DNA of 64,000 nt from Pedobacter lusitanus (GCF_040026395.1 NZ_CP157278.1:1860001-1924000), one strand, 5' to 3'; shown: positions 17,369 through 26,616, numbered from the stretch's first letter. Numbers and translations: made by a program. Notes: generated from the sequence alone by a model not told the origin.

Positions 17369-20317
17369 CTAAAAAGTAAATTCTCCGATAAATACACCTC
17401 CCCGCTGCTCCCCGGAAAGTTGCAAGGTGATTATTTTACGTTGCTGGTCTGCGCTTCCGTAATGCGTATATATTTCGGCCATTACAGTTGTGGGTCCACT
17501 AATGCTCAACTGATTATCCCCATAATAATTTACTTCAATTCTATATTTTCCTTTGATAGCTTTTTTAATCATAAACTGTTCAGGACCATAACCACTGGTA
17601 AAATCATTACTTATTCTGCCACCGGCACTGGTCCGGTTATGACTGTAAAAACATTTTACTCCATTTGGATCTGTTACCCAAAGATCTATATCAGTATCTT
17701 TTTTATTCCAGTTCATGACCACCCTTACATCAACAGGAAGATTAAAAATCACCTTTTTATCAATTTTACCAGTATTTAATTTTCCGCGATGAAGACTGAT
17801 CAGGTTATTGATTTCTGACAAAATAATCTCTTCTATACCATGATCCCGGTCTGCATTGTCCATACTGTAACTTTGATTCAGTACAGCATACAAAGTATCC
17901 AAAGCCTGCTGATACTGACCACAATCTGCAAGAGCCAGTGCATAGTCCCGGTAACTTTGTGCATCCATCGGTCTCCATTCCAGAACTTTACCACTGGTAA
18001 ACAGTTCAGTTTTTATCTGCCCTGTTTCTCTTAATTTATAAGTTAACGTTTTATAGATTTCTGCATTTTCTAATTCCAGCTCAGTCAGGTTACTTAGGAT
18101 CATTAAAGCTTTATCAGCCTCTTTATGCTGCTGAAACCAGTTCGAAACATCCAAATAAAATGAAGGTGTTGTAAGATATTCTTTTCTGACAGCAAGATAT
18201 TGCTGATAAGCATTCTCTGCAGTGCCATTTATCTTATTCATATATGCTTTGTCACTTTTAAATTCAGGGACGATGATAACCGGTTGTTCAGCTCTCGTTT
18301 TCCCTGGTGCAGAATCAGCCACCCGTCCGCTTATTTTACTCATCGCGGCAGAAGAAACCACTACGGATTCATATAATGCCTGACCTGGTTCTGCTCTTTC
18401 TCTTCGGATGTTCGTATTTTCAGATCGAACCACGATGTCTGCAGCTGCATTCTGATCATATCCAACTGTAGCCGGAACAGTATATGGAACAACTTTCTTT
18501 TCTGGTTTGGGAAAGAGCTTTTCCGGTTTAAAAACCTTGTTCCACCAGGTTTTTAATTCTGCTGCCATTGCAATGGCTTCTTTCATTAAACCATTTTTCC
18601 GTTCTTCTTTATGCTGTATTTGTCCTTTTCTTACTTGATGATAAGCATCTCTTAACTCTTCCGGAGGCTCAATACCATAACGGATGTAATCTTCAACAGA
18701 TTCCAGTACCAGCAGACTGGTATTACGGGTAACCAGTCCAAACTGTTTACCCAGCGCACTGATTTTATCTTTGTTCTGCTCATAATTCAAATCCATATCC
18801 GCCAGTTTCTTCTGCGCCCAGATCTTACTTACATCTATCACACCTGCACTTTGAGCGGCCGCATTCAGATTAACCCTCCGTTCCAGTATAACTTCTTTAC
18901 CATATCCAAACTGCAGTACCAGGTTTTCAGTTCCCGAAGCTGCCAGGCCAGCCACAGACAGATAACCACCTACGCGCACTGGCAGAGCCGGATAAAGCTC
19001 ACTGATTCCAGGATTATTTTTGACACCTAAAAACTGTATTTCATCTCTGGACATTTGCTGAAAAGCATTTTCTGCAGACAACTCATTCAGGTTAATAAAC
19101 TGACCTCCTGTTCTGGCACTTATATTTTTAAGCTGGTTAAAGTCAGCACGGAGTGAAGAATTGATCGTATAAACAGGTTTATTCAATGCGACAGAAGATT
19201 TACCAAAACCAGAAAAACCATCAGTAAAGAATAAATACTCATCGGCTTTAAACAAGGCTGAACTGACATTGCTATAATCAGTACCACCATCATAAACCAG
19301 ATTAGCTAATTTCTCTCTCAATGCCTTCCAGTCCCCTCCCCTGATGATAAAAGTTCCTCCTTTTTTGAAAGTATTATTCAATAGGCCCAGCTCTATTGTC
19401 AGATTTTTTTTCTCTCTGATCAATGCATCGAGCAAAGCCAGTTCTTTTGAGGTATCTCTTTGTAAACCACTCAAAGACACATCCCAGATCAGCCCTATCT
19501 GATTACCCCATGTGTGTGTTCGTGATGACGCATTAACGGGTACATTGGTCAGAAAGTAATAGCTGGAACCGGCTTTCTGCATTAGAGCAGCTATTTTTTC
19601 GCCCGAAACAGCTGGCAGATTAATGATAAGGCCATGTTTTGGAACAAAATCTTTCCGCTGCATTTCAGCAATAAAGGCAGTCCCTTTGCGGCTAAAACTA
19701 AAACTGCCATCAGGCTGTTCCACCAGTTCAGGCTGCTCATTACTTTCCAGTACACTTACCTTCAAAGAAAATTCGGGAACAGGTTGTTTATAATCCAGGG
19801 GTAAACGATAACTAAGCAGCTGCTTAGAAAAGTGAAGCTCCTGCTCATAACTGATTTTCACTGTCCTTGTACCATGAGCAGGAAAAGGATAAATACGGGT
19901 ACGGAAATTATTTCCTTCTACCTTCTCCAGTAATCCCGGATCTACCCTGCGGTGTTCTATACTCTCAAAAACCTCAGTTGCCCTTGCTTTTTCTACCGGA
20001 ACGGCATCTCTCATTTTACCATTGATATCCAGTGCATAACCACTGATACTTACCCCATCAGGCATTGGAAAAGTAAGTTCTCCTTCTAATATTCTGGAGC
20101 TGGTATTTACAAAAGACATCGTCATTACTGTAGTTGCAATATTACCATAAACCTGTACTTCAGTGTGCAGTGATTTAAGACTGACAGCTTTTTGCTCAGC
20201 GGGTACAGTTGTGTTTAATACTTTGATTTGCGGAGTCTGCGCAATACAGGCTGAATATGGAGCTATAAATAGGAATACAGATAAGGTCAGCAGCGGAGAT
20301 ACAGGTATAAGTTTCAT
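17369..20317 (-). CDS. VIT/VWA domain protein with TPR-like region and C-terminal DUF2135
   Basis: The 982-residue secreted protein has a signal peptide (to about residue 27). The VIT domain (about 30-160) contains LEGELTFPMPDGVSISGYAL. The von Willebrand A domain (about 275-420) keeps an intact metal-ion-dependent adhesion site: DVSLS, the threonine of GGTDY and the aspartate of FTDG. A helical TPR-like stretch covers about 710-850. DUF2135 (about 863-975) begins VVMNWNKKDTDIDLWVTDPNG. This architecture is common in Bacteroidota and is thought to mediate protein-protein contacts at the cell surface or periplasm; the ligand is unknown. The intact metal site suggests real ligand binding. Confidence 0.88.
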   Translation of the reverse strand: MKLIPVSPLLTLSVFLFIAPYSACIAQTPQIKVLNTTVPAEQKAVSLKSLHTEVQVYGNIATTVMTMSFVNTSSRILEGELTFPMPDGVSISGYALDINGKMRDAVPVEKARATEVFESIEHRRVDPGLLEKVEGNNFRTRIYPFPAHGTRTVKISYEQELHFSKQLLSYRLPLDYKQPVPEFSLKVSVLESNEQPELVEQPDGSFSFSRKGTAFIAEMQRKDFVPKHGLIINLPAVSGEKIAALMQKAGSSYYFLTNVPVNASSRTHTWGNQIGLIWDVSLSGLQRDTSKELALLDALIREKKNLTIELGLLNNTFKKGGTFIIRGGDWKALREKLANLVYDGGTDYSNVSSALFKADEYLFFTDGFSGFGKSSVALNKPVYTINSSLRADFNQLKNISARTGGQFINLNELSAENAFQQMSRDEIQFLGVKNNPGISELYPALPVRVGGYLSVAGLAASGTENLVLQFGYGKEVILERRVNLNAAAQSAGVIDVSKIWAQKKLADMDLNYEQNKDKISALGKQFGLVTRNTSLLVLESVEDYIRYGIEPPEELRDAYHQVRKGQIQHKEERKNGLMKEAIAMAAELKTWWNKVFKPEKLFPKPEKKVVPYTVPATVGYDQNAAADIVVRSENTNIRRERAEPGQALYESVVVSSAAMSKISGRVADSAPGKTRAEQPVIIVPEFKSDKAYMNKINGTAENAYQQYLAVRKEYLTTPSFYLDVSNWFQQHKEADKALMILSNLTELELENAEIYKTLTYKLRETGQIKTELFTSGKVLEWRPMDAQSYRDYALALADCGQYQQALDTLYAVLNQSYSMDNADRDHGIEEIILSEINNLISLHRGKLNTGKIDKKVIFNLPVDVRVVMNWNKKDTDIDLWVTDPNGVKCFYSHNRTSAGGRISNDFTSGYGPEQFMIKKAIKGKYRIEVNYYGDNQLSISGPTTVMAEIYTHYGSADQQRKIITLQLSGEQRGGVFIGEFTF

Positions 20318-20454
20318 AAGACTTTTTATTCCAGATGCAGTCCGGGCTGTTATTCCATAAAGGTTTTTTGATCACCATAAAAAAAACAGCTCATTTTTCT
20401 CTAAACATTTCCGGTATTCTACTGTTACTTAGATATATCAACAAATAAAAAGGA

Positions 20455-20661
20455 ATGGGACTATTAAAAACAGCATTAATTGGGGCCGCAGTTTACGGAG
20501 CAATTAAATACATCACAAAAAAAGACGTGAACGGCAGATCAATAGTTGATGATTTGCAGGATAAAGCCCCGGAATGGGTAGATAAGGCGAAACGTTTTAA
20601 AAATGATATTGAGCAGAAATACAATGCAGAATTTGATCCGTATACGGAAGTCAAACCATAA
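20455..20661 (+). CDS. Small YtxH-like protein
   Basis: This 68-residue protein has one weak hydrophobic segment at the N-terminus (LLKTALIGAAVYGAIKYI) followed by a charged helix (DLQDKAPEWVDKAKRFKNDIEQKY). This is the layout of small YtxH/gas-vesicle-like stress proteins. It ends immediately before a strong terminator hairpin. The clear terminator and codon pattern support a real gene; the function is unknown. Confidence 0.7.
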   Translation: MGLLKTALIGAAVYGAIKYITKKDVNGRSIVDDLQDKAPEWVDKAKRFKNDIEQKYNAEFDPYTEVKP

Positions 20662-20698
20662 ATGAAAAAGGTGTCTCCATGAAGACACCTTTTTCATT
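20661..20698. terminator. Strong bidirectional terminator
   Basis: A perfect 16-bp inverted repeat (arms 20661-20676 and 20683-20698, 6-nt loop) has a G/C core flanked by an A run on the left and a T run on the right. It therefore works in both directions between the YtxH-like gene and the convergent lipoprotein gene ending at 20718. Confidence 0.92.
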
Positions 20699-20717
20699 TA
20701 TAATAATTCAGCCGTTA

Positions 20718-21449
20718 TTATTGATAATTTTCTGTTTCAAAAGCCTTCCACTTTTCAATCATAAAGACCTTAAAGCGTTCGGGTATACCAACTTCATACT
20801 TCATCGTTCCAGGGATCTTTTCTCCCATATTCACTGTAGTAGTTCCTCTGATCACGTATTTTTTTTTATTCTCGAGCATGATTAGTTTCATTACTTTATT
20901 ATCAACCCCACCTGTACAGGTTAAACGATAAGCAAAAGTGCATTCTGCTATTCCATTACCATCAAGATCAGTAATAAAAAAAGCGCCCGGAATAAAACTC
21001 GTTACAATATCTACCGGGCAAGAACTGATCTGATCATTTACACTGACAATCTCCTGCCAGCTATTACCACTTTTGGTATAGTGATAAACATGCAGCTCAG
21101 CATCCCTGTTATCCGGATATTCCTGCACGTCTTTTGAAGGAAACTCGCCGGTTTCTGTAAGCAGCAAAATATTGTCTCCGGATTTGTCCTTCCATCCCAC
21201 AATCTTTACTGGTTTTCCCTGATAAGTTATCGCCGCAGGCAAATCAGCAATTTTTAAAGTGTCGCTATTGATACCATTTGCCGCAGCTTCAGCAGAAACA
21301 GTTTTCTGCTCAACAGCAGTTCTTTTTTTAGCATCAGCTGAATTTTGTGTCTGCCCGGAGTCGCTATGCTGAGCACAGGAAAAAAGAAATACAGTAACCA
21401 TTAAAACCAGAGCAGATTTTAAATAAGCTGAAGAAAGTAATTTGTTCAT
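20718..21449 (-). CDS. Lipoprotein of the M949_RS01915-like family
   Basis: I place the start at the ATG 21449 (243 residues), which gives a clean lipoprotein signal MNKLLSSAYLK...VFLFSC with the lipid cysteine in LFSC. An in-frame ATG at 21467 would add 6 residues. The body contains ITYQGKPVKIVGWKDKSGD, CPVDIVTSFIPGAFFITDLD and ECTFAYRLTCTGGVD. This pattern resembles the family annotated after the Riemerella protein M949_RS01915, which has been linked to surface polysaccharide. The DLDGNGIAE segment resembles an EF-hand-like or VCBS-type loop. The exact function is unknown and the family name is from memory. Confidence 0.7.
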   Translation of the reverse strand: MNKLLSSAYLKSALVLMVTVFLFSCAQHSDSGQTQNSADAKKRTAVEQKTVSAEAAANGINSDTLKIADLPAAITYQGKPVKIVGWKDKSGDNILLLTETGEFPSKDVQEYPDNRDAELHVYHYTKSGNSWQEIVSVNDQISSCPVDIVTSFIPGAFFITDLDGNGIAECTFAYRLTCTGGVDNKVMKLIMLENKKKYVIRGTTTVNMGEKIPGTMKYEVGIPERFKVFMIEKWKAFETENYQ

Positions 21450-21560
21450 AACGCGTAAAGCTATCATTTATTCTGTGTTTCAGAAAACCACAAAAAGGGC
21501 TTTAACAGCACATTTTCCAGCAGGAGGAAGGATTTTTAGTAATCAGCAGCTATAAGAGGC

Positions 21561-21812
21561 TTACATCACTTTAAGAAAGCAGTCTGCACTGGCATTACAG
21601 GAGTCCATTTTTACACTGTCTTTTTTAATCCGGAGAAATCTGAAGTTTTTTTCTTTTTTAAGCTTAAGACGGGTAGAATCAGGAAAATCTGTACTGGTCA
21701 GATTTGAATAAGCTAAACTAACTATCCTGTCAAATTCATTAGGATCTCCGGGGTGTTTACACCCGAAAGCAGTTAAGATAATTAAGCAAACCAGCATCAG
21801 TAAGATTCTCAT
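21561..21812 (-). CDS. Small putative lipoprotein
   Basis: This 83-residue protein has a short hydrophobic signal with a lipobox (LTAFGC, cysteine at 18) and a basic, cysteine-containing C-terminal part. No family is recognised. The start codon is directly abutted on its 5' side by a 21-bp perfect hairpin (21813-21860), which could control its translation. Support is the lipobox and the open frame; it could still be non-coding. Confidence 0.5.
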   Translation of the reverse strand: MRILLMLVCLIILTAFGCKHPGDPNEFDRIVSLAYSNLTSTDFPDSTRLKLKKEKNFRFLRIKKDSVKMDSCNASADCFLKVM

Positions 21813-21860
21813 GTTTATTATGTAAATATTTATTATCCGATAAATATTTACATAATAAAC
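21813..21860. promoter_or_regulatory. Perfect 21-bp inverted repeat abutting a start codon
   Basis: Arms 21813-21833 and 21840-21860 are perfect complements around a 6-nt loop, and both are A/T-rich. The lower arm ends at the base next to the ATG (21812) of the small lipoprotein, so in its mRNA the hairpin would occupy the ribosome-binding region. It could be an operator, a translational attenuator or a mobile-repeat remnant. Confidence 0.75.
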
Positions 21861-21939
21861 AGTAATAAGAAATTTACTACGTCAACGACCATTTAACTTA
21901 CATCAACATCGTATTCCTATGAGCAAATATGATTTGCTA

Positions 21940-22950
21940 TTACGGCTTAACGGGCGTCATTTTCAGCACATCAATTGCAAATTTTGAGGTTTCACGCTCT
22001 ACAGCTGCAACATCTTTACTCAATAAAGGAGAACCTATAACATGGTTTCCTGCATTCGGAACAGCCTGTTTTACCTTCAGGGCAGCAGGGGTTCCCAGTT
22101 CCTCAAACATCTTTAGCATGGCATCTACCTTTACTGTCTGATCCTGATGCTGGGCGTCCTTATAATAATAAAGCATTAATACCGGTTGTTTTACTTTTTC
22201 ATAACTTTCTTTAGTATTGGAAGTCTCCATAAATTCCTGCAGCTGAGGCACAGCTTCCAGACGATACTGACTATACCAGTACTGCAGCACTTTCGGGTCG
22301 GTGTCTGCACTTTTCTTCGAATACATTCCGCCCATTACTTTTCTTACCAGCTGCAGTCCCCATGGTTTATTGGTTAGCCAGGCAGAGCCGTTATTGATTT
22401 CAATATTTGGAGAGTAAAGAATTATACTGTTAATTTCAGGGAAGTTTGCCGCTAATTTAACCGCCAGTGCCCCACCGGTTGAAGTGCCCATGATAATTAC
22501 CTTTTTACCCAGTTTTTTACCAATTGCATAAGCTTCAAGCGCCGAAGCCCATAAGTTTTCCGGCGTAAACTCCAGCATAGCATCTTTTCCCTGCAAGCCA
22601 TGACCGGCAAGACGGGCAAGATACAGATTACAGCCAAAGGCTTTGGCAAAATTACGATGCACAGGCTCTCCTTCTCCCTGGGAAGCAGTAAAGCCATGAA
22701 GATATACTACAGCATATTCTGTCTGCTCTTTATGCGTACTGTCAGCCCATATTATCCTTGCCTGGTTGTCGGTTTTTAAAGAAAGTTTCGATTCTCTGTC
22801 ATTAATAAAGGTATCCAGCTGGGCTGGTTTATCCGGAACAGCGGGTAAGGCTGTTACATAAACAGGAGTAGCGGGCTTAGGCCCTGAAAAATAAACAACG
22901 ACCAATAGAAGTATCAGCACTCCCAAACCTATTAAAATCTTCATAATCAT
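21940..22950 (-). CDS. Membrane-anchored alpha/beta hydrolase
   Basis: The 336-residue protein starts with a single hydrophobic helix (about 3-22; either M1 or M3 may be the start) and faces the periplasm. The hydrolase fold shows the oxyanion region VVYLHGFTAS (82-91), the nucleophile elbow IMGTSTGGA with S157, a late aspartate (YYKDAQHQD) and a histidine in AGNHVIGSP. This completes a Ser-Asp-His triad. It resembles serine aminopeptidase S33/monoacylglycerol-lipase-like hydrolases. The substrate is unknown. The gene stands alone. Confidence 0.87.
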   Translation of the reverse strand: MIMKILIGLGVLILLLVVVYFSGPKPATPVYVTALPAVPDKPAQLDTFINDRESKLSLKTDNQARIIWADSTHKEQTEYAVVYLHGFTASQGEGEPVHRNFAKAFGCNLYLARLAGHGLQGKDAMLEFTPENLWASALEAYAIGKKLGKKVIIMGTSTGGALAVKLAANFPEINSIILYSPNIEINNGSAWLTNKPWGLQLVRKVMGGMYSKKSADTDPKVLQYWYSQYRLEAVPQLQEFMETSNTKESYEKVKQPVLMLYYYKDAQHQDQTVKVDAMLKMFEELGTPAALKVKQAVPNAGNHVIGSPLLSKDVAAVERETSKFAIDVLKMTPVKP

Positions 22951-23022
22951 CTATTAAATGGAGAAAGCAATTAATTAAAAATCTAAGTATAAAATATTTA
23001 AAACATACATTTCATACCCTAT

Positions 23023-23030
23023 CAAAATTA
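23023..23030 (-). promoter_or_regulatory. Possible -7 promoter element for the alpha/beta hydrolase gene
   Basis: On the minus strand this reads TAATTTTG, matching TAnnTTTG, about 73 bp upstream of the start codon. No matching -33 box at normal spacing is visible. Confidence 0.3.
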
Positions 23031-23199
23031 ACATTTTAATTCAAAACGAGTATGAGAGACTGCCGGAATGATGATTTAATCTTCCTGATGTAAAATTAAG
23101 TTTTAATTATTGAAATGAAACTTAGCAGATATCAGAGACATTTAGTTATACTTGTCTTAACTAATTAATCAGTATCAACCAATAACTATCCCAAAATCA

Positions 23200-23619
23200 A
23201 TGAACCAAAAACCATCAAGTGCATTTATAGGGGCTTCCTGGGTAGCCTTAATGGCAGGATTTGCAGCTTATAACATCGGGCTTTTCAATGCTACAATGCA
23301 ATTAAATGAGAAAGGATATTATTTCACCATCCTTATTTTCGGTGTATTTGCAGCCATTTCTGTACAAAAATGTGTTCGTGACCGCCTGGAAGGAATTCCG
23401 GTAACGAATATTTATTACGGTATAGCCTGGTTTTGTACCATTTTATCCCTTGTACTATTAACTGTAGGATTATGGAATGCTACACTTGCTTTAAGTGAAA
23501 AAGGATTTTATGCAATGTCTTTTGTACTCACAATTTTCGCTTCCATTGCGGTACAGAAAAACACCAGAGACAGTATTGGTACTGAACCTAAAGCACCAAA
23601 CGATCAGAATAACCTGTAA
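23200..23619 (+). CDS. YiaA/YiaB-family inner membrane protein
   Basis: The 139-residue protein consists of two tandem copies of the two-helix YiaA/B domain. The repeats are visible as ASWVALMAGFAAYNIGLFNATMQLNEKG and IAWFCTILSLVLLTVGLWNATLALSEKG-type segments, each followed by a second helix ending in IAVQK/ISVQK. Four membrane helices are expected. The function of the family is not known. A strong hairpin terminator follows immediately. Confidence 0.9.
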   Translation: MNQKPSSAFIGASWVALMAGFAAYNIGLFNATMQLNEKGYYFTILIFGVFAAISVQKCVRDRLEGIPVTNIYYGIAWFCTILSLVLLTVGLWNATLALSEKGFYAMSFVLTIFASIAVQKNTRDSIGTEPKAPNDQNNL

Positions 23620-23622
23620 TTT

Positions 23623-23678
23623 AAAAAACCTGAATCCCGAAAACATGCACAAGCATGTAACAGGATTCAGGTTTTTTT
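23623..23678. terminator. Terminator hairpin after yiaA-like gene
   Basis: Arms 23623-23637 and 23663-23678 pair (A-run/CCTGAATCC with GGATTCAGG/T-run), and a second inner hairpin occupies the loop. A T run follows, and the A run before it would serve the convergent DinB gene ending at 23694. Confidence 0.88.
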
Positions 23679-23693
23679 TATATTAACAGCTTA

Positions 23694-24158
23694 TCAGACA
23701 GATCTGTTTGCTGTCACATAACGCCTGTGATAATTAATCTGTCCGGTATGATAAGACAGGTGAGCAAAAAGATGAATCAGTACATATTCAACAGACTGTT
23801 CGTCTTTAACCACCTTAATCTCTGCGGGGTAGTCACTTTCCAGTTCAGCACTGGTTAATCCGGAAACCGCATCAGCGATAATTTCTGACAGCCGGTTAAA
23901 TTCCTCAATCAGTTCTTCTCTGGTAAACAACCTCGCATTAAACTCCGCATCCCTGTTTCTTTCATAACCGATATGTCCGAAAGGATTACCTACAAAAGTC
24001 TTTAAATTACCTATCAGGTGCTGCAGCAAATGACCACCGGAATTGGTTGTTCCAGGTAAAACTTCCCATAGCGAGCTATCATCAGGGTACATTTTCAGTT
24101 CTTCAGTGACTTTGCTCAGGTCACGTTGATATAATTGCGTATAGTATTCAGTTTTCAT
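23694..24158 (-). CDS. DinB-family (DUF1572) metal-binding protein
   Basis: This 154-residue protein has the four-helix DinB fold. The three metal-ligand histidines typical of the family are present: H47 in HLLQHLIGN, and H133 and H137 in HLFAHLSYHTGQI. Members of this superfamily include thiol-dependent transferases such as BstA/YfiT-like proteins; no substrate can be assigned. It is 8 bp downstream of the GNAT gene on the same strand, and these two with pirin form a likely operon. Confidence 0.88.
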   Translation of the reverse strand: MKTEYYTQLYQRDLSKVTEELKMYPDDSSLWEVLPGTTNSGGHLLQHLIGNLKTFVGNPFGHIGYERNRDAEFNARLFTREELIEEFNRLSEIIADAVSGLTSAELESDYPAEIKVVKDEQSVEYVLIHLFAHLSYHTGQINYHRRYVTANRSV

Positions 24159-24166
24159 TTGTTATT

Positions 24167-24448
24167 TTAAAAAAGTACATCCTGCAAATCAGGATTTTTA
24201 TCAAATACACTTTTAGCAAACGGACATAACGGAAGGATTTTCACCTTGTTATCCCTTGCATATTTTACTGCTTCCAGTACCAGTTTTTTTCCAACACCTT
24301 TTCCTGAAAAATCAGGGTTTACCTCTGTATGGTCGATAATGATTTTACCTGGTCCTGCCCAGACATAAGTCATTTCTCCGGCTACCTTATCATTTTCTAT
24401 GGCCTTAAAACTGCCTTTTTTCTCGTCATTGAACTGTTCAATATTCAT
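24167..24448 (-). CDS. GNAT-family N-acetyltransferase (YjdJ-like, short)
   Basis: The 93-residue protein is a minimal GNAT domain. The acetyl-CoA pyrophosphate loop is visible as DFSGKGVGKKLV, followed by the helix EAVKYARDNKVKILPLCPFAKSVFDK. These short proteins (YjdJ/Gtt1-like) are about 90-100 residues, so the length is normal. The acceptor is unknown. It sits between the pirin and DinB genes, co-oriented with short gaps. Confidence 0.87.
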   Translation of the reverse strand: MNIEQFNDEKKGSFKAIENDKVAGEMTYVWAGPGKIIIDHTEVNPDFSGKGVGKKLVLEAVKYARDNKVKILPLCPFAKSVFDKNPDLQDVLF

Positions 24449-24487
24449 AGCTAATATTTCCTTAAATGTATTTGTATCTGCTTATAA

Positions 24488-25375
24488 TTATCTGATCTGT
24501 TTACCCTGTTCCGGAAGCGGAACAAACTCGGTTTCTCCCGGCACCCGCGGAAATGACTGTTCAAGCCATTTAGTTTTAGCATTCTCGATCAGCTCCCTGC
24601 TTGAAGCTACAAAATTCCAGTAAATAAAACGTTCTTCGGGGAACGGCTCTCCGCCAAATATATAAACTGTGGTATGCTCCTGCATTTCAAATTCACAAAG
24701 CTGACTGTCTTTGGCAATCAGTATATGTTTAGGCTCGTAAATATTCCCTTCACTTTCAATAGCTCCCTCCAGAATATATAAAGCACTTTCGCCATACAGG
24801 TGCTCCCCGATTTTCACTTTCTGACGGCTGGTAGTTTTTAATTCCAGAAAATAAAGCGGACTAAAAACAGGAACAGGAGATTTTTTACCAAATGCTTCTC
24901 CCGCAATCAGTTTGAACGAAGTACCTTCAGCTTCCCAGACAGGCATTTCATTTTCCTCCACATGATAAAATTCAGGAGACATTTCTTCTTTGTCTTTTGG
25001 TAAGGCTACCCAGATCTGAAGTCCATGCAGCATTTTATCCGAATGACGCAAATATTCGGGAGTCCGTTCAGAATGAACAATCCCACTTCCTGCAGTCATC
25101 CAATTTACCTGACCCGGCTTAATTTCTACTTCATTGCCCAAACTATCTTTATGCATAATGCTGCCCTTAAAAAGATAGGTCAGCGTAGAAAGACCAATAT
25201 GTGGATGCGGAGCTACGTCCAGATTTTCGTGATCACTCAGCACAACCGGGCCCATGTGATCAATAAAGGCAAACGGGCCTACCATTCTTTTTTCACGGAA
25301 TGGCAATAACCGCCCGACTATGAAATTGCCAATATTGCTTGCTCTTTCTTCTATAATCAATTTAATATTTGACAT
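24488..25375 (-). CDS. Pirin family protein
   Basis: This 295-residue bicupin shows the N-terminal pirin signature: FIDHMGPVVL, then DVAPHPHIGLSTLTYLFKGSI and SERTP. The histidines of HPHIG and the later histidine and glutamate are the usual metal ligands. The C-terminal cupin (SPLYFLELKTT...) has the conserved GEPFPEERFIYWNFV. Pirins are Fe-binding proteins; some are quercetinases, others are regulatory. The gene leads a pirin-GNAT-DinB group downstream of the Crp/Fnr regulator gene. Confidence 0.92.
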   Translation of the reverse strand: MSNIKLIIEERASNIGNFIVGRLLPFREKRMVGPFAFIDHMGPVVLSDHENLDVAPHPHIGLSTLTYLFKGSIMHKDSLGNEVEIKPGQVNWMTAGSGIVHSERTPEYLRHSDKMLHGLQIWVALPKDKEEMSPEFYHVEENEMPVWEAEGTSFKLIAGEAFGKKSPVPVFSPLYFLELKTTSRQKVKIGEHLYGESALYILEGAIESEGNIYEPKHILIAKDSQLCEFEMQEHTTVYIFGGEPFPEERFIYWNFVASSRELIENAKTKWLEQSFPRVPGETEFVPLPEQGKQIR

Positions 25376-25488
25376 CGCAAATTGTGGTTTTATATATAAA
25401 ATATGATGCTTTCAGACAGCTTGATGAAACCTCTTTAAATTTAGATGTTTAAACAGTTACTAATATAAGATTAATTATTTCTCCTAAA

Positions 25489-26064
25489 TCACAAAAACAA
25501 TTCTTTCCGGATCCGGCTAAGCTGGGTTGGAGTGATCCCCAGATAAGAAGCTATATGATGTTGTTTAAGTCTGTCATTCAGCTCAGGATAGGTGAGCAGA
25601 AAGCTCTGATAACGTTGTGTCGCATTTTGATATTTTGCCGTAATCTCCAGAACCTCCTTGTCTTCGATCCAGTGTTTCTCCATATATTTAATATGGAACA
25701 TAGCCAGATCAGGGAACCGCTCCAGTAACTGCCGGAAAGCAAATGAATCATATTCAAGCACATCGGTATCTTCAAGCGCACAGATATTAAAAAGACCAGG
25801 TTCTCTTTTAAGCATTGCAGAAGTAGAAGCGACAAAAGAATTTTCAGCGAAAAATTTCTTGATTACAATATTTCCTTCTTCCGTAGTGTAATAATAAGAC
25901 AGAAGCCCCTTGCTGACAAAGGCAATTGTCCTGGGGATACTCCCTTCTCTGAGTAGAAAATCGTGTCTGGCAATTGTTTTTGGCCGCACAATCTTTAAGA
26001 TTTCATCGATACACGCTGTAGATAACGGTGCGTATCTGTTTAATGCCTTAATAAATGAATCCAT
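25489..26064 (-). CDS. Crp/Fnr-family transcriptional regulator
   Basis: The 191-residue protein has a cyclic-nucleotide-binding-like domain (about 20-130; GSIPRTIAFVSKGLLSYYY) and a short C-terminal helix-turn-helix ending HHIASYLGITPTQLSRIRKEL. The cAMP-binding arginine motif is not conserved, as is usual for this Bacteroidota subgroup. A good Shine-Dalgarno (AGGAGGGG, 6-8 bp before the ATG) supports the start at 26064, which is unusual in this window. It is 113 bp upstream of the pirin operon on the same strand and may regulate it. Confidence 0.9.
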   Translation of the reverse strand: MDSFIKALNRYAPLSTACIDEILKIVRPKTIARHDFLLREGSIPRTIAFVSKGLLSYYYTTEEGNIVIKKFFAENSFVASTSAMLKREPGLFNICALEDTDVLEYDSFAFRQLLERFPDLAMFHIKYMEKHWIEDKEVLEITAKYQNATQRYQSFLLTYPELNDRLKQHHIASYLGITPTQLSRIRKELFL

Positions 26065-26116
26065 CTTTATCCCCTCCTTTTGTTGGGAATAAAGATCGGA
26101 TTATTTTTATTTTATA

Positions 26117-26605
26117 TTAGCCCCGATTAGCTTGTTTAATAACCTCACCGGCTGCTGTTGCATCAATTTCAATTAACATTCCGTCTAAAGCCAGTCCTGA
26201 TACAGGAATCAGTGTATTTACCGGAAATTTCTCATCCGGCCAGAACTTCTTTCCTTCTTCAATCAGTATTTTGTGTTTTTCAGCATTGTAATTGACTACA
26301 AGCGTAGTTAGTTTAGCAATATGATGCAGTTCCAGGCCTTTACTTTTCAATGCCGTTGCCAGATTTTTAAAAGTAAAACTTACCTGTGTTCTGAAATCTT
26401 TACTAAGCTGACCTTCGCTATCAGTCCCCGCCTGTCCGGCCACAAAAACAAGTATACTGTTAGCAGGTACTGTTGCCACATGCGAATACCCATGTACCCG
26501 GGGGTCGTATAAACCTTTAGGATTAGTGATTTCCTGTGCACTTACCTTTTGAGTTAAAGACCCCAGTACTGAGATCATTAACAGACATTTAACAATGTTC
26601 ATCAT
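26117..26605 (-). CDS. Secreted RidA-family protein lacking the catalytic arginine
   Basis: This 162-residue protein has an N-terminal signal peptide (about 1-23, cleavage near VSA before QE), so it is exported, unlike classical RidA. The RidA (YjgF/YER057c) fold shows VFVAGQAGTDSEGQL and DFRTQVSFTFKNLATALK. RidA enamine deaminases need an arginine in the PxR segment near the C-terminus; here the equivalent is FPVNTLIPV with N130. It is therefore probably not an imine deaminase and belongs to another Rid subgroup. It follows the esterase gene by 11 bp on the same strand. Confidence 0.87.
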   Translation of the reverse strand: MMNIVKCLLMISVLGSLTQKVSAQEITNPKGLYDPRVHGYSHVATVPANSILVFVAGQAGTDSEGQLSKDFRTQVSFTFKNLATALKSKGLELHHIAKLTTLVVNYNAEKHKILIEEGKKFWPDEKFPVNTLIPVSGLALDGMLIEIDATAAGEVIKQANRG

Positions 26606-26616
26606 GATATTATAAT

